From: Ophthalmolycus amberensis
Taxonomy: Eukaryota; Chordata; Actinopteri; Perciformes; Zoarcidae
Direction of reading: 5' to 3'
DNA: 64,000 nt
Assembly: GCA_024529925.1 (NCBI GenBank)
Contig: JAFEUB010001068.1
Coordinates: forward strand, 1,091,001 to 1,155,000
Shown here: positions 19,598-38,627 of the stretch, in pieces
Layout of the letters: each line of letters opens with the position of its first letter
Numbering within the stretch: the stretch's first letter is position 1
The notes under the pieces: model-generated
Told to the model about the DNA's origin: nothing
The model's input: only the letters and a program-made list of their open reading frames with translations
Database searches by the model: none
Program-made: the position numbers and the translations under genes

Positions 19598-22430
19598 TTT
19601 GTAAATTGCTAACGACACCACAGACAGAATGCTTGTTGAAAAAGAAGAAACACGTCACCACAACACAGCTGGTCTTTTCACATCACTCTTCATGTCCACC
19701 CAGAGCGGCTTGAATCTCCGACACGGTTTCCTCTCATATCTTCAAAAAGTGTCCGTCCTGCTTTATATTTCCCTGCAATAAGGGAAGAAGGAGGTGTGAT
19801 TTTTGAAGATAAAAGATGATGTAACACTAGACGTTGTGGAAGCCGTATGAGTGTCTAGGTGTAAAAACTGCTTTCAGGGATTATTGAGGTAATTACTCAA
19901 AAACTGACAAAATGAATAAGTTTCTACACCCCTCCTGCCCTCTCACCCCCCTCCTCCTGTTATTGTGACTTATATAAGCTGTGTTACTGTTTCTGTTTGA
20001 CCTCTCACTGTGGTGACAGCTAGTGCTGTGAGAGCGCCGCCCAGTCCCATTCAATCACGCTCGATACAGTATGTGTGTGTTGCGACTGCTTTTGTGTTTT
20101 ATTCTGTGTTTATAGATCATGGGGTGCCAACCAGGAAACATCCTGTTATATAGTCACATACTCGTATTGTGTATATATGGTGTGTGTGTGTGTGTGTGTT
20201 CGTTCGTTCACGTCCAATAGTTGGGAGGCCTTCGGAAATGTTCAGCTCAAAAAGAGCAAACACTACATTGGTAAAGTCCAGAAGTTACACAGAGTGCTCT
20301 TATGGGAAATAATATTATAATAAACATAAGCGCCTCATCAAGGGAACGCACAGAACTTTGTAAACGCTCCAAGCCAACAAAGTTAAATAAGAGAAAGTTT
20401 GACTGTTGAAAAATGGTTCCAAAGTCCCGTGGGTGTTTGCATATTGTGAGTGTATATGCTGTGAGTGTGCCGTGTGAACGAGTAGGACGTGTGCACACAT
20501 AAACCCACTCAAGTTCTCAACTCTGGGCTAAAGTGAGAGCGCGTTCAGGCCTTAGAGCTTGAATGGGAAATAGAATGTGTGCAAAAGTTATCAATACTGC
20601 GAGTTTATCTCAATAAAGTTACAAGAGGTGAAAGCGTGAGCGCCTATATGGACAATTGTTTATGCGAAGGCCTGTTGTGTGCACGTCAACCCGCGTTTGT
20701 CGCCACTCCGGACCCCCCGACTGGCCGGTGCTAAATGTCAACACTGCCCACCGAACCCCCCCGTCCCTGTCGCACGGCGAGGGAGATGTTATGCAACTTA
20801 ATTCTGACGGCCGCGGCTCTAACGCCATCAACAAAGCCTGCCGGCTGCAGATCTGTCCGACAGCCTGTTGTTTTTGTTATTTTCCTCTTCGCTCGCTCGC
20901 TCGCTCTCGCTCTGTCTCTCTGTGTGTAGCGTTTGGTGAGGATCGCGCCGGGATGCCGGCACTTGGTCGCCGACGAGGGGCCCGTCTTGAGCGGCTCCGA
21001 TAAACAAGCTGCCGGCTGAATGATAGTCGCCTGTCTGTTTATGAGTGTGTCTGGCGTGACGAAAACTTGTCTCACGTGTGTGAGACTTGTTCTAGTTGAG
21101 CTCTCACATACCCGGGCTGGGGATTGCACTCTTTGATGACTTTCAAGGCCCAGTTACTCTCTCGCTCTCCGTTTATAGCTATGTACCGTAACCAGTGGCC
21201 TGGTTGTTGGGTTCCTGTGCACTGAGTTCACCTCTCTCTCTCTCTCTCCCTCTCTCCCTGGGTGAGTCATTGCAGGATAATCAGGCCCAGAGCTTTACGA
21301 GGATAACTCAGCCCGACAGCATAGACACGCTCTAACCACCATCATCGTCCAGTCAAACACACAAATGCTAGACAGAGAGAGAGAGAGGGGGAGAGAGAGT
21401 CGAGAGAAAAGGAAGAAGATCGATTAAGATGCACGGACGAAGCGGAAGTTTATTTTGTGTGTACTTAAGATTTTCTTTCTCCACTGACTTTCTCGAGGCA
21501 TGCATGTCTTTGCATAATGAAGCCTGTGCATGGGTTTATATATATATGTGTGTGTGTGTGTGAGACAGTGTGTTCCTCTCCTGCTGGTTTTGGGAGGTCA
21601 TCGAGTGCAGTGAGTTGGCACACCAGGGTTTTCCCCAGGTTAGTGCCAAGGCCAGTGCCCAGGATAATTATGGTATTATTGCGTGTGTGTGCATGTGTTT
21701 ATTTTACCAGAACATTCTCCTCTCCCCTTCATTCCCCTCACATTCCCGCTCTGCGCTGTGTATGAAGCCAGTGGTGCCATCTGTCAGCTCTGTGTTTGTG
21801 TGTGTGTGTGTGCATCTTCGGAGGGGGCGAGTATATTATGCAAATTAGAGAGGACGAGGGAGGGAAAAAAAAAAGCAGAGGGTGGCAGTGAGCGGAAGGG
21901 GGAAGAAGTGGAATGGAAATGAGTGTGTGTGAAGTGGAATGGAAATGAGTGTGTGTGTGTGTGCCTGTGTGCCTGTGTGCCTGTGTGTCTTGAGCATCTG
22001 CCTGAGAGCTGCAAAGTCAGCCATTAATTTGACCCCTTCCTGGCAACACGAGTGTGTTGTGGTTTGACACTGTGTGTGTGTGTGTGTGTGTGAACTGGAA
22101 AGCGGCTGGTACCACCAGTTCCTTTACTGGAAGCACACTGTGGAGCCGGAGCCGTCCAAGTGTTATTTGGTGTGCAGGGGTGGAAAGAGCACATCGGCAT
22201 CGGCTGCAAAATGTCCCACTCCTGTGAAAGTGTTACCGATTAGAACTGCAGTTATTGAAAATACACTCAAGAGAACTCCACTGATTTAGCTTTGCACACC
22301 AAGAGATGCAGATGGCATTGTTTTTATTCCACGTGTTGTTCTTCCCCTCTCAAAACGTGGGGCCTACATTACCCACAATGCAACCTGACCACAGACAGTT
22401 CTGCCTGCTAAATTACAGATCCTGCTGTGG
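19598..22430. other. Non-coding region, microsatellite-rich
   Basis: No exon is supported. There is a GT run at about 20178-20199, TA/TG at about 21540-21562, CT at 21232-21258, GA at 21372-21399, GT at about 21796-21812 and 22071-22092, and a small direct repeat of GAAGTGGAATGGAAATGAGTG at about 21906-21954. The block 20680-21000 is CpG-rich, with CGCTCGCTCGCTCGCTC-type runs at 20889-20910, and is a possible regulatory element. Confidence 0.35.
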
Positions 22431-22561
22431 CGAAGGCGTGACCCGCCATACTCCGCCTCTGATTGGCTAGTACCCGTTGACTTCGTTGGTTGTGAGATTG
22501 GTTCGGTTCAAAATATCTGTTTAAACCAACCAGCGGCAGAGTAGGGCGGGTCATGCCTTCG
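22431..22561. repeat. Imperfect inverted repeat, 36-bp arms
   Basis: Arms 22431-22466 and 22526-22561 match at 31 of 36 positions when one is complemented (CGAAGGC, TGACCCGCC and TTGG shared), with a 59-bp spacer. The upstream TACATTACCCACAATGC context resembles flanks of fish MITEs. It is probably a short palindromic transposon remnant that could fold into a strong hairpin. Confidence 0.7.
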
Positions 22562-22566
22562 TCATA

Positions 22567-25500
22567 GTGGGACAAAAAAAACCAAATCCTATTCCGTCTC
22601 ACACTCCGGTGTGTTATGCTAGTAGCGGCTAACGTAGCCTCAAGACTCAAACAGAAGCTCACTCTTTCTATCTCCACATATATTCATTTTTAGTCTCATT
22701 ATTGATGATAAATGTGCGTTTCATGAGCTACGGATAAGAACAATATTGACAAATGTGTATGACGATTTGGGAGCCATTCTTTGAACAAATATCAGTTATC
22801 AGCATTATCAAAAACAAAATTGTTAGAGCTTTAATTTGTTTATTTTGGCGTTCCCTGTGGACAAAAGTTAATTTTCAAACTTCAGCCCCAGTTGACAGTA
22901 ATTCAAGTGCCTTAATTAAAGGATTTGATCAGATTTCACACGTATTTCACCCCTTTTTTATTATATGCAGTAGTACTTCCCAACCCCTGTAAACACGCTT
23001 TAATGTGTACAATTGGTGGAGTTCACGTTTAAATTGATTAAATTAAATTCAAATCTTAGATTTCCCTTTTTCTGTCAGTTGAGGACACTTCCAACCATCA
23101 CAACACACTGCATTGTTATCCATCTCAGAACACGGCTTCTGAAAACATTGCATTTTGGGAGCACAAGGACGATCTTCACCACACGATGAAACCAAGAAAA
23201 CAGGGTCGAGTTTCAAGTAGCTGATCTTCAATAAAAAAAGCCCAAAATAAACGGAATAAACGACCGAAACTGGAATCAACACAATTAACTCGATGGGATT
23301 GCAGCTGACCAGTAAATGACGTGCATGAAAAGCCTGCAAGCAATTTGAAACGCAGCAAAGGAAAATAGTTCACAAAGATTACAAACTGCCAAGTTCAGAA
23401 AAAACAAGAAACAGTCGGTTTCAGTGGAGGAGAGTAATTGAAACGTATTACTTCCACCCTTGGGTCGGGCTCCGGCTACAGCACCACAGCACAAGCCCTG
23501 TTGTTTTGCTCCCCGTGGCGAAATGTGGTTTCAAGCTTTGGTCATGTCAAACTGAAAACATCTTCCAGTAAGAGCCACGTCCGCCCGGTGCTGTTCGGCC
23601 TGAACCATCAGGACTTTGTTGCTTCATATTCTGCGTTTGGACCTGACGGGTCGTTACACGAGATGTCCGAGGTTGTTCATCCAGCTGTTCGATCCAGTCT
23701 CGAGATAACTTCACGTCCCGACAACAAGAAACGCTATTCAGTCAACCACACTGACTCACAGAACCTAATTCTTGCTGCAGGACCACATCCTTTGTTTGTG
23801 CCCTCCACAACTGTTGCTGTAGAAGTGACATTTAAAAAGCACAAAAAGGACTCTGGGGAACATCGTGGGTTAAAATAACTGGATGGTGAGGGAAACATGG
23901 TGTTCCTGGTAAAACAACAACGGATGAAACAAAAACTAGAAACGGTTCTGTTGCTTACAAGCTGTAAAAGGTGTTAATCACAGCATCTGTGCCGCGGGCT
24001 GGTGTTTGATTTTCAGCTGATGGAGATCCAATGTCATACCTGCCGGCTGCTTCCTATTTAACCAGGTTTCACTACCAGCACGCCATCACTGTCAAACGGA
24101 GCGCAGCCACGGTCTGACGCTTCGTTCGGGTCTTTGCTAAAACATATTTTTCTCATTTTTTTCTTGGAGGACGGTGTCGTTCCATCCCTTCGGTAGAGAT
24201 TCAGAGGCCTGGAGACGCCAAGGAGCAGTTAAGCAAACTCAGCGGCACAATTATGTTTTTACAAGCAAGTGAGAACTGAAAGAAAGTCAGCAATGGCAAG
24301 GTAGGTTATGATAAAAGTAAGGAAACCGCCGTGAAAGCAAGGTCAAAGATAATTAAAAAGATAATTGCATGAGATCTACTGTATAGAGAATGAGCTGTAG
24401 TGCTAATCTGAAATGGTGGTACACATTTAACATCCTCAGCCCCTCAGATAGGTCGATCTAAAGTCGGAGACACTTGATTTTAATCTGGCCTTTATGCGCA
24501 CATGTAAGTGGAGATAAGAATGTTGAACGACAGGGAAAATAAGTCGAGTTTCACTCCGGCGGCGTTGTGTTGTCTACGGATTGTGAAGTCGTACTTTATG
24601 TCCGCGGTGGAACTGAGAAAATAAACACCGCTGTGAGCAGATGTGTGGAAAATAGATGCTGATAGTAACGGAGATCTAAGGTTCGCCGTGTCACACAGAA
24701 GAGTCAGAGTAGAGAAGGCGGAGCGGTGCGATGACGGTACGGCTGTGTCGGCCTACGGGGATGTCGTTAGGATGAGATTAGCAGGAGAACGGAGATTGTT
24801 TGTTTTTTGGCTCGTGGTTCAAAGTTGTCATCAGACTGACCTTTGACCCCGGCGGTCTCCGGCGACACGACCGCGTCGAGTTGGAAGTTGCACGTCAGTG
24901 TCCAAGACTTCCTTGCTTTTTCAGAGACAATAAATATGTTGATTGTGTTTCATCCGCACGCAATCCCTGTGTGGGAGTCGGCCTCGCTAGACGGCTCTTG
25001 TCAGCAGAGGAAGAAACAGACAAATTCAGTTTTCCCAGTACAAAAACAAAAGATTAAGAGGTGATTTACTTTTATTTGTTCCACCTTTACTTTCCGTCAC
25101 CGCTATCGAGATCATGTCACTTGATTCAAGGAGGAAAACCCTAACAGCTCCTCTCAGTCTCAATGGTATTTCCCCCATTTGTTTTCAAGAGATTTTAAGA
25201 TTTTAGCTCCCCGCAGTACACAGACACAGATTAGGATCACTGTAACCACTGAGTCACCGGAGATGTGACGGCAGTGTGTGTGCGTGTGTGTGTGTCTGTG
25301 TCTCAGTGTCTCACAACCCCGACTGGGCGTGCGATATTCCCATCCTCCCACACGAGTGTCTCTCTCTTCCATTTTTACCCTCTGTCGGAGGTGAACCAGT
25401 GAACAGGCCTGTGATTGCGGTAAACATGGAAATGCAATATTCACACCAGGACGCTCCACTCGCTTAATGGACAACTTCTGTCATCCGTCTCACACTCCCT

Positions 25501-25902
25501 CGCATTTTTTTCCTCTTATTTTTGGCTGATCTGTCAACACTTTCATCACCCTGGGGTAACAAATAAATGACGTTTCACAGACCCTTTTAGAGATGCCGGC
25601 ATCCTTTACATTTCAGTATATTGTTGCTAAATGATGAAGTGAGACCCTTGTTGTGGCTATTTTCTCTTCTTTCCAGTGTTTCTTAATTTCAAGACCACAG
25701 TTCCCAAAAACTCGTTCGCTGCTTGTTGCTGTTAACCACTCCGCATGCCTTTTATTGTTGATTCATCTTCATAATTCATCTATAGTACACATTACAGGAA
25801 ACTGCATTTTGTTATATTGGTACTTTATCTGTGTAATAGTTATAAAGTTAAATAGTTATAAAGTTAAATCTAATCTGATATTCAGGATATGTCTACATTG
25901 AC
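22567..25902. other. Non-coding region; one long unsupported open frame
   Basis: No exon is supported. A 146-codon open frame at 23438-23878 (+) starts at TTG, shows no recognisable domain and has no supporting splice or promoter context. Block 24620-24880 is moderately CpG-rich. A GT run lies at about 25275-25302. The tract 25840-25870 has a near-exact 17-bp tandem duplication around AATAGTTATAAAGTTAAAT. Confidence 0.35.
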
Positions 25903-26340
25903 ATTGTCTTAAACCTGCATTCTCTCTGGTGGCCATCAGGGGGCGACTCCTCTGGTTGTATAGACGTCTATGAGAAAATGACTCTACTGCTCTCTTGATT
26001 TATTACCTCGGTAAACATTGTAAACATGAGTTTATGGTCTCAATCTCTAGTTCCAAGTCTTCTTCAACACATGTCCATTTAGTAACTTATGGTCCATTTA
26101 GACTCAAATAGACCATAAAGCAGGGGATGCTTTAGGGCGGGGCTACTTTGTGATTGACAGGTCTAGAAATGTCTCATTCAGCATTCAGTTGTCTTTAACT
26201 CCACCCTCTCGTGTCACTTCTGGTTGCCAAAAGACAACATGGCGTCGGCCAAAATGCCGAACTCGATGCTTCAAAACGTTCACACAAACCAGTGGGTGAC
26301 GTCACAGTGACTCGGTCCTCTCCTTCTAGTCTATGGCGTC
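25903..26340 (+). repeat. Dispersed repeat family A, copy 2 (fullest copy)
   Basis: This is the longest of three copies in the window. It runs from TGTCTTAAACCTGCATTCTC to TTCTAGTCTATGGCGTC and keeps an internal segment lost from copy 1, with AACATTGTAAACATGAGTTT shared with copy 3. The CTCF-like core here is CCATCAGGGGGCG (25933-25945). Same orientation as the other two copies. Confidence 0.75.
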
Positions 26341-30379
<4,039 letters not shown>

Positions 30380-30697
30380 GGTTGATCCGTTATCTTTAAC
30401 AAATCATGTTCAGGGTCACAGGGGGGCTGGAGCCGATCCCAGCTGACATTGGGCGAAGGCAGGGTACACCCTGGACAGGCCGACAGACCACCATTCACGC
30501 TCACGCCTACGGACAATTTAAGAGTAACTAATTAACCTAAGCTGCATGTCTTTGAACTGTGGGAGGAACCCGGAGAGAACCCACGCTGACACGGGGAGAA
30601 CATGCAAACTCCACACATAAGGGCCGTCCAGCCCGGGAATGGAACCCATGCCCCTCCTGAGGAAACGGTGCTAGCCACTACACCACCGTGCAGCCCA
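30380..30697. repeat. Abundant fish interspersed repeat (SINE/LINE-tail type)
   Basis: Recognised by a well-known string of phrases: GGGCGAAGGCAGGGTACACC, CTGGACAGG, TTCACGCTCACGCCTACGGA, TGCATGTCTTTGAACTGTGG, GGGAGAACATGCAAACTCCA and the end CACTACACCACCGTGCAGCC. This non-coding repeat occurs in very many teleost genomes. Its formal classification cannot be settled by eye. The copy is degraded, with internal deletions. Confidence 0.8.
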
Positions 30698-31766
30698 GGT
30701 TAAGGTTGTCAACTGGTGGATTTTTACATGAAAAAAATACATTTGACACCAAATATGTAGATATTAAAGGCACCACTGGGACAGTTGGCCTCTTACAGGA
30801 AAGAGTACAGCTGGAGGAAAGATGTTTGAAAATGTTATGCGAGCTGGACTAATGCTGCATGTGCTCATATCCTGCAGTGACGGCAGACCTTTGGAAACAG
30901 AGCCATTGCAATGCACAGTAACATTCCACTGATGGAAAGTGGACACATGGCATTGTTTTTTTTAGAATTGATCAAAATGAACAGGGAAGTGGTCGGTCAC
31001 TTTTTTTAAATTGGCAGTCGATAAAAATGGCGACATGTGATGTGGAAGACGTCGCTCATAGAGACAAACCCTCAGAACATTATCACCAACTCTTCATCAA
31101 CTGTTTTGGTTCAGTTTCACGGCTTCCAATCACAACAGACAGAATTACCTAGCTTGTGAACGTAGTGGAGCATTTAGCAGCTCAAGAGCCAGATACTCCA
31201 GGAAGTGGTGGAGAACAAACATTATTCAATATAGTTTCAGTGATCAGTAAACTTTGTTGTTTTCGCCCTCAGCTGTGTGGTCTACAGACACGCTGCTTGA
31301 CGTTAGTAGCTCATCGGATGTAAACATTTAATTGAATAGATCTGCCCCATTGTCACCGAATTTGCGCCAGTATCGGCCCGATGTCCGTATCGGATCAATG
31401 CATCCCGGATCAGGAACTGGAGCAGGTGCCATTTCGTATAAATCCCATCTCTTCTGAGAAGGTGACCAAAACACGGAAAATCACTCTGCGACTGAATAGA
31501 AAATCGTCTGGTGAGCGCTCCTATCACATATGCAGCTCCGAAGTGTGTCGAAAACAAACACCGAAGGACTGAACGCTTCTGTTCATTCTGCGAGTACGTG
31601 TGTGTGAGAGAAATTTCAGTTTTTGAGCCCTTTGATGTAATTATGTCTTCTCCCTCATGCCTCCCAATCTGTTTTTCATCATCATTATGCTTTTCAGTAA
31701 TGAGCACTTTCTTTCTTTTGAGTAAAGGAAAACATGCAATTCCACACAATGGAATATTTAGTAGTG
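30698..31766. other. Non-coding region with repeat-like fragments
   Basis: No exon is supported. 31355-31420 (CAGTATCGGCCCGATGTCCG, TATCGGATCAATGCATCCC) resembles a dispersed fish repeat built on TATCGG motifs. Open frames at 31303-31749 show no domain. Confidence 0.35.

Positions 31767-33372
<1,606 letters not shown>

Positions 33373-33426
<54 letters not shown>
33373..33426. repeat. (TG)n microsatellite
   Basis: Twenty-seven perfect TG units in AT-rich flanks. It is the third sizeable GT array within 4.4 kb. Confidence 0.95.
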
Positions 33427-33427
<1 letters not shown>

Positions 33428-34739
33428 TTCAGGACTACAGAGAATATAAATGTGTCCTACAGCACGTCTGTGTTGAAACTTTTATTTTGTAGAGCTGTAG
33501 TTACTACTATAGAAATAAATATAAGTACAAATTGTAATCACATACTTTCATATTTTATTATCTTAAATGGGCTCAACAACAAGTTGTGAACTGCATGTCA
33601 TGAATGAGCTGTGATGAAATCAGGATCAAAATAATTGGATCAATAATCTCTGTGCGGTCCCACCAGCCCTGTGCGGGTGTTTGCGGTATATTTACAAATT
33701 ACAGCGCATTCATTTCCGTAGGTATGACTGAATGCTGTGTGAAAACAGCCTTTTTTATGTATCCTCTGCATTGATGACCGCATGACTCAGCTTGACCATT
33801 TAGCATCCGTTGCTGTCTGTTGTGATGTCCACACAACCCTGCCGTACGACATCAGTTGGCATTGATGGTCGTAGTACAAAGAGAAAGAAGTAGTCACGGT
33901 TGTGCCTAAATAACGTTGCTTCCTTGTAATGTGTGAGAGCCAAGGAGAACATTTGTGGAACTTCACCTTCATCGCCAAGTCCCTGACCTCTGCACTGTTG
34001 AGGATCTTATTTCCAGCACGTGAGAAACGCATGGCGCCAGAGTCCGTGAATGACACCTGGTGACTGCGTCTGCTGTTGAATTATTTGGCGTGAATAAGAT
34101 TGGATGTTAAGTAAACTGTTCTATTCACTTATACAAACATGGGTTAATTGGAAGCTGGCAGTTAAGCTCAGTGTGCTTTATAAACTCAGATATACTCAAG
34201 GTAGCATGTTAATTAGTCTTATCCCTGTTTTGCAGATCCAAACACATTTTTTTCAACTTAGTGAGTGACCCATGTGACTGCACCATAGATTGTGAAGAGT
34301 TGATTGGAAGATGAATGTAGTGGATGAATACAGGATCGTCAAACTATAGAGCGCTGCTGGAATGAGTCCTTCAACACGGAAATCAGTTTTCCTCGTCTCG
34401 AGTCAGCTTCTTTAAAATGGGTTGGTGGTTAAATGTCTGGAGGTCTGTGGTTAACAGCCTGTATTTCGGTTGATTTGGTTCGGACGAAAGGGGGGAAAAA
34501 TGATACATTGTTGCATTTTAGTTCTGGTCCGGTTCCTGTTCACATTGACAGAGGAGTAAACATGAAGTCACATAAACTGACAGGTAGACCGTTGATTGGA
34601 CCGTTTTGGCGATTCTCCTCAGGACCCACATGAGGAAATGATCAAGTGAGAAATGTTCCCCTTTAACCTTTCAGACGCTCCGTCTGCTCCCGTGTAAAAT
34701 GGTAAACAGTTCTTCTAGCCCACCGTGCATCATTTACTT
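33427..34739. other. Non-coding region, nothing recognised
   Basis: Unique-looking AT-rich DNA. An 89-codon minus-strand open frame at 33787-34056 has no recognisable domain. No repeats or motifs stand out. Confidence 0.35.
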
Positions 34740-35130
34740 CCATAACTGCCTAACCTAACACCTTCAACGTGACCATGTGGAGATGAGATGGCTCGATGCC
34801 GCGCTGCTTATCGAGCATAACCGCAAACAGCCATATGGAGAATTCACACTCTCGCTGCCATATTTCAACCCAATTCAGCAGCAACAGGCCGAGCTGACTC
34901 GAACAATAAAGTATCCAAACCGAGGCCGTGCCTACTTCCCCTTTCACCGTGGGGCTCCGGAGAAACACAGAGCACACGCACCGACCCGGGGTGACTCGTG
35001 TGGAATGCGGCTCGGAGCGTCAGCGCCGACGCTCTCACATGGTGCACTCCGCGGCTGTATGGACGAGAGGCATTTATCAACACAGCACAGGCAGGGCTTT
35101 GTTGGAGCCGTCCTCGTGGACACGTTAATG
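34740..35130. promoter_or_regulatory. Candidate conserved or CpG-rich regulatory block
   Basis: The block is denser in CpG than its surroundings (AGCGTCAGCGCCGACGCTC, GACTCGTGTGGAATGCGGC) and free of simple repeats. It contains motifs such as CCATATGG and GGCATTTATCAAC. Long open frames cross it in several frames, as expected from low stop density in GC-rich DNA, but none resembles a known protein. It may be an enhancer or CpG island just before a LINE fragment. Confidence 0.25.
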
Positions 35131-35247
35131 TGGAGCGGAAACATCTTTCAATTCTTCAAAAGATTGAACAATTCTCTCAAGGCCGATGCCTTATCTCACC
35201 TCACTCACCTCTGGGCCAATGTATATCTATGCATGTGCGTTCTTGAC

Positions 35248-35553
35248 TTTTCTGCTCGCGCCACCAGACTCTCAAACAGCTTCGTCCACCAGGCTGTTAG
35301 GAAGCTGAACTCTCTGAAATCTCTCCCTCCTCTCTTTTAAGACTCCCCATGTCCAACTGCTGCTAAATACAGATTGATAGCTTTTTTGTTTTTTTCTCTT
35401 ATTATATATATATATTGTCTAAATGTTTTTTAATCTATTGCACTGTATTCACTTTATATGTTTATATGTTGGACTAGAGAGAAACGTCTTTTCAACTCCC
35501 CTGTATGTTCAGTACATTGTGGAATTGACAATAAAGCAAACTTTGAACTTTGA
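35248..35553 (+). mobile_element. 3' fragment of an L2/CR1-like LINE
   Basis: The first part encodes FSARATRLSNSFVHQAVRKL in frame, ending at a stop at 35340. This resembles the last residues of fish LINE reverse transcriptase ORFs (RxxNSFxPxAVRxLNS). It is followed by an AT-rich 3' UTR and the terminal segment GACAATAAAGCAAAC (AATAAA at 35530-35535) plus TTTGAACTTTGA, the usual end of these elements. Severely 5'-truncated and non-functional. Clade assignment is by eye. Confidence 0.7.
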
Positions 35554-38500
35554 GATTCATTTCCTTTCTTTTTCTTTCTAATAAACGATGCATGTGAAGG
35601 AAATACGGTGTCCTTGTGGGGATGAAGATGGTGGTGAATAATCAGCCTCGCCTGTTGTTCCTCGCTGCATTCTGGTTGAACTTTGTTGGCTCGACAAAGA
35701 CTCTCCGTGGCCCTGAGAGATAAATAGATATAATTTGTAATTCCTTGGCATGAAAACACTGTTAGTGCTGCAGAGGTAGATATTGTCTGCTCCGCCGATG
35801 TCCTTGTGTGAAGTACTTTGTGTGTGTGTGTGTTATATTTGGAAGGCTCTTATCTGTTCCGTCTCTTATTCCCGCTGTGTTCCTGGTGCGTTTAATCAAC
35901 ACTTGGCCCAGCTTGCACTGGAGCAGCCGCTGTAAAAATGCACTTTAGCGTTCTCTTTCCTTGCTAATGCACTTTTTAAAGCTCGGACTTCCTCACCCCT
36001 GTTACAGCCGATAAAAGTGCTTTCATCCCATCTGAGGTATCTGGCTCTTTCAGTGCAGCATAATGTCCGGGCCCTCGTATGAATCAGAGCAGGGGTCCAT
36101 AGGTCTGCCTGCAGACGCATAACAAAGCTCAAAAATAGCTGGGCTCATTGCCATTCCAGACAGAGAGGACTGCCCAGGGCAGTGCTGAGCGAGCGAGAGA
36201 CTAGAACCGGCAAGGGGACAGAGCCACGGTCTGCTCAGGATACGCTCATCAAGAGGTCGGTGATCCAGCCCAGGTCACCTCGCATTGACCCCAAGAGTTC
36301 GATAGCCGGGAGGGGAGAGGTGCCGTGTATGTGTGCGATGCGTTGGTATAATTGTGCCTGCTCTAAAGTGTCTTTGTTTATTTATATCTGAGAGATTTTT
36401 TCTTTTCCCCGTGTTTTCTCAGCGAGGATAAACTTGGCCCCAGACATAGCGGGATCTAAACTATTGGGAGTTTTAACCCGACGCTTAAGTTCATCGTGTC
36501 ACCGCAATATTTAGCCTGCAACAACATTGAGCAGGACAATGAGACGGGGTGGAAAAGCAACCATGGGGGGCCACTTACACTTTGTACATCACGCTGAACC
36601 CGGGATGAGAATGATTGGAGGAGTCTCACGTCTGCCGGATAAGAAAAAAAAAAGAAAAAGGATCGGATGAAAAGAAGCCAGATACAGTAGAGGGCTGAAC
36701 GATTTGAGAACAATATTTAATTGCAACATTTATGCACTTTAAATTGGGATTATTACTCTTAAATAAAGTCTTATTATTCTCTATATGGTACCGAACAAGA
36801 TACGTTTGTACCAAGCACACGCATCAAACTCATCCTGTCTTACATTGAATAAAGATGCAATCATGTAGCTGCTTGTTGATGGGTTATTAAGCTAATTAAT
36901 TAAAGCTAGTGTTATGCAGAAAAACTGCACACAAGCAAACATTTAGTGGGATATTAGAAGACATCACACAATATGATTGATGGTACTGATGTGTGACAGT
37001 GTAACTAAAGGTTTTGATATCTGACTGACCAACCCTACTGTTTTGTACAGCTTCATACTGTAGCCACTTAGGCTAACGTTAGCCAGCTAACTAACAGGAC
37101 AAGCTGATAAAGACTCGTCCCGTAATTGGAAGCTAAAATACGCTAAAAGCTAAAAAATTCAAAACTAGAAGGGGAGCACGTTCTTCCGTATTTTTTGATA
37201 ATCAAATCAGTGCAAATCGGACTCCACAAAGCACCTCCTTGGGTCCTCAGCAATACACTGACCATGTGTGAAGTCAATCGGATGAACGGTTGTCGAAAAG
37301 TTAGATTAGTTAGATGCATATTCCATTTTGTTCAAATGTTTTGCACGTTCAATGACTTAGAAGTGAAGTTTAATTACATTTTGACACATTTTGAAAACGT
37401 ACCTTCCTCACAAAAAAAAAAGTATTCTTACAGTCAGCACTTTAGATGTTGAAGACCCTTGCAAATGACACGGTAGAACAAAATGTGAGCCATGCTATTC
37501 AAATCAAAACCAACTTAATATCACTTAACTTTACAACTCTTTACTAAAGGTGCTGATCTCTATTTAACAAAGCCAGATGGTGACAGTGTACCTCGCTGTG
37601 AATCCTGTCAGTTAAGGAATAAGATGTGAACACCGCGATAACTCCTGAGTGGAACGTGTTAATTAATCACTTAAGAGCGCAGTTGGTTGCTTACTGAGCC
37701 GCACGTTTCACAAACAGTAGGAAGGTGGGCAACTCAAACATCAATGTGCCTCTCTTTAGGCCTTGCAGTAAGTTCACCGTAGTGTCAGCGCCGCATCAGA
37801 ATGCTAATTATGAACATCCACATGTCGACATCTCGCCGCATTTCCAGATAGAATAATCCCCGTGGTAATGTACCTGGCAGTATAACCGGCTCTACTGTAT
37901 ATTCAGAGTGATCCTTTGATTTAATTCGTAGCCAGATTGATTGAACGTAGCCTCAGGTCTGGTCCTGGCCCCGGCATAAACAGATCCAGTCCATGTTATG
38001 TTTAATTCAGAGTCCCTCCACTGGAAGGGAACCAGACTGATCAGGACTTGTTTACGCTCTCTGGCCCCGGCAAGCCCTGGCCTACTTCTGACAACTTCAG
38101 TGCACTTTAAGCGGAGTTAAGTGCATGTGTGTATCGTGCGACTGCGCACAACAAATTAGCTTTGCATGTATAATGCAGGACTCCTCGGCTATAGATCCAC
38201 ATGTCAGGCATGGGGGAGTGAGATATCTTTGGCTGCATGTTCCTGGAGACCTGTCTGCACTGCCTGTGTGTGAGAAAGTACGGGACTGGTTATTGCGCGT
38301 CCGTGTGGAGCATGTATAGCCTCGCTGTGTGACCTTTTTTGGTTGTGAGATGTCCATCACTCAGAAAGACTTAGAACTCGGGGCAGATAAGAGGCAGCCG
38401 TGCACTTGATGGCTTATAAAATAGGCTGATAACGAGCCTTTACTCATTCAAGACGTTCAGCTTCAACAGCACGTGACGTTATCGGTCCTTGCCTTTATGA

Positions 38501-38627
38501 AATTATGGCAACGCTGCTGTATGTTAAAAGTACAATTATATAACTAAACGCACATGTATGCTGAAGTAAAATCAGTCGCCCATCTGGTCCCTTAGAACGT
38601 CTTCCTCTATCAGTCAAGCACTGACTT

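Noticed and set aside
23049..23339. Minus-strand frame with a Cys-rich stretch resembling a small secreted protein
   Set aside because: Cysteine spacing fits no family I recognise, there is no signal peptide or splice context, and the length is as expected by chance in AT-rich DNA.
23438..23878. 146-codon open frame on the + strand
   Set aside because: It begins at TTG, shows no domain, has no splice or promoter context, and lies in DNA otherwise devoid of exons.
34777..35340. 187-codon open frame on the + strand
   Set aside because: Only the last 30 or so residues are meaningful, and these belong to a LINE tail. The first part is a CpG-rich low-stop block.
36180..36330. Possible tRNA-like segment with AGTTCGATAGCC
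   Set aside because: No acceptor stem or D-arm pairing could be found around it.
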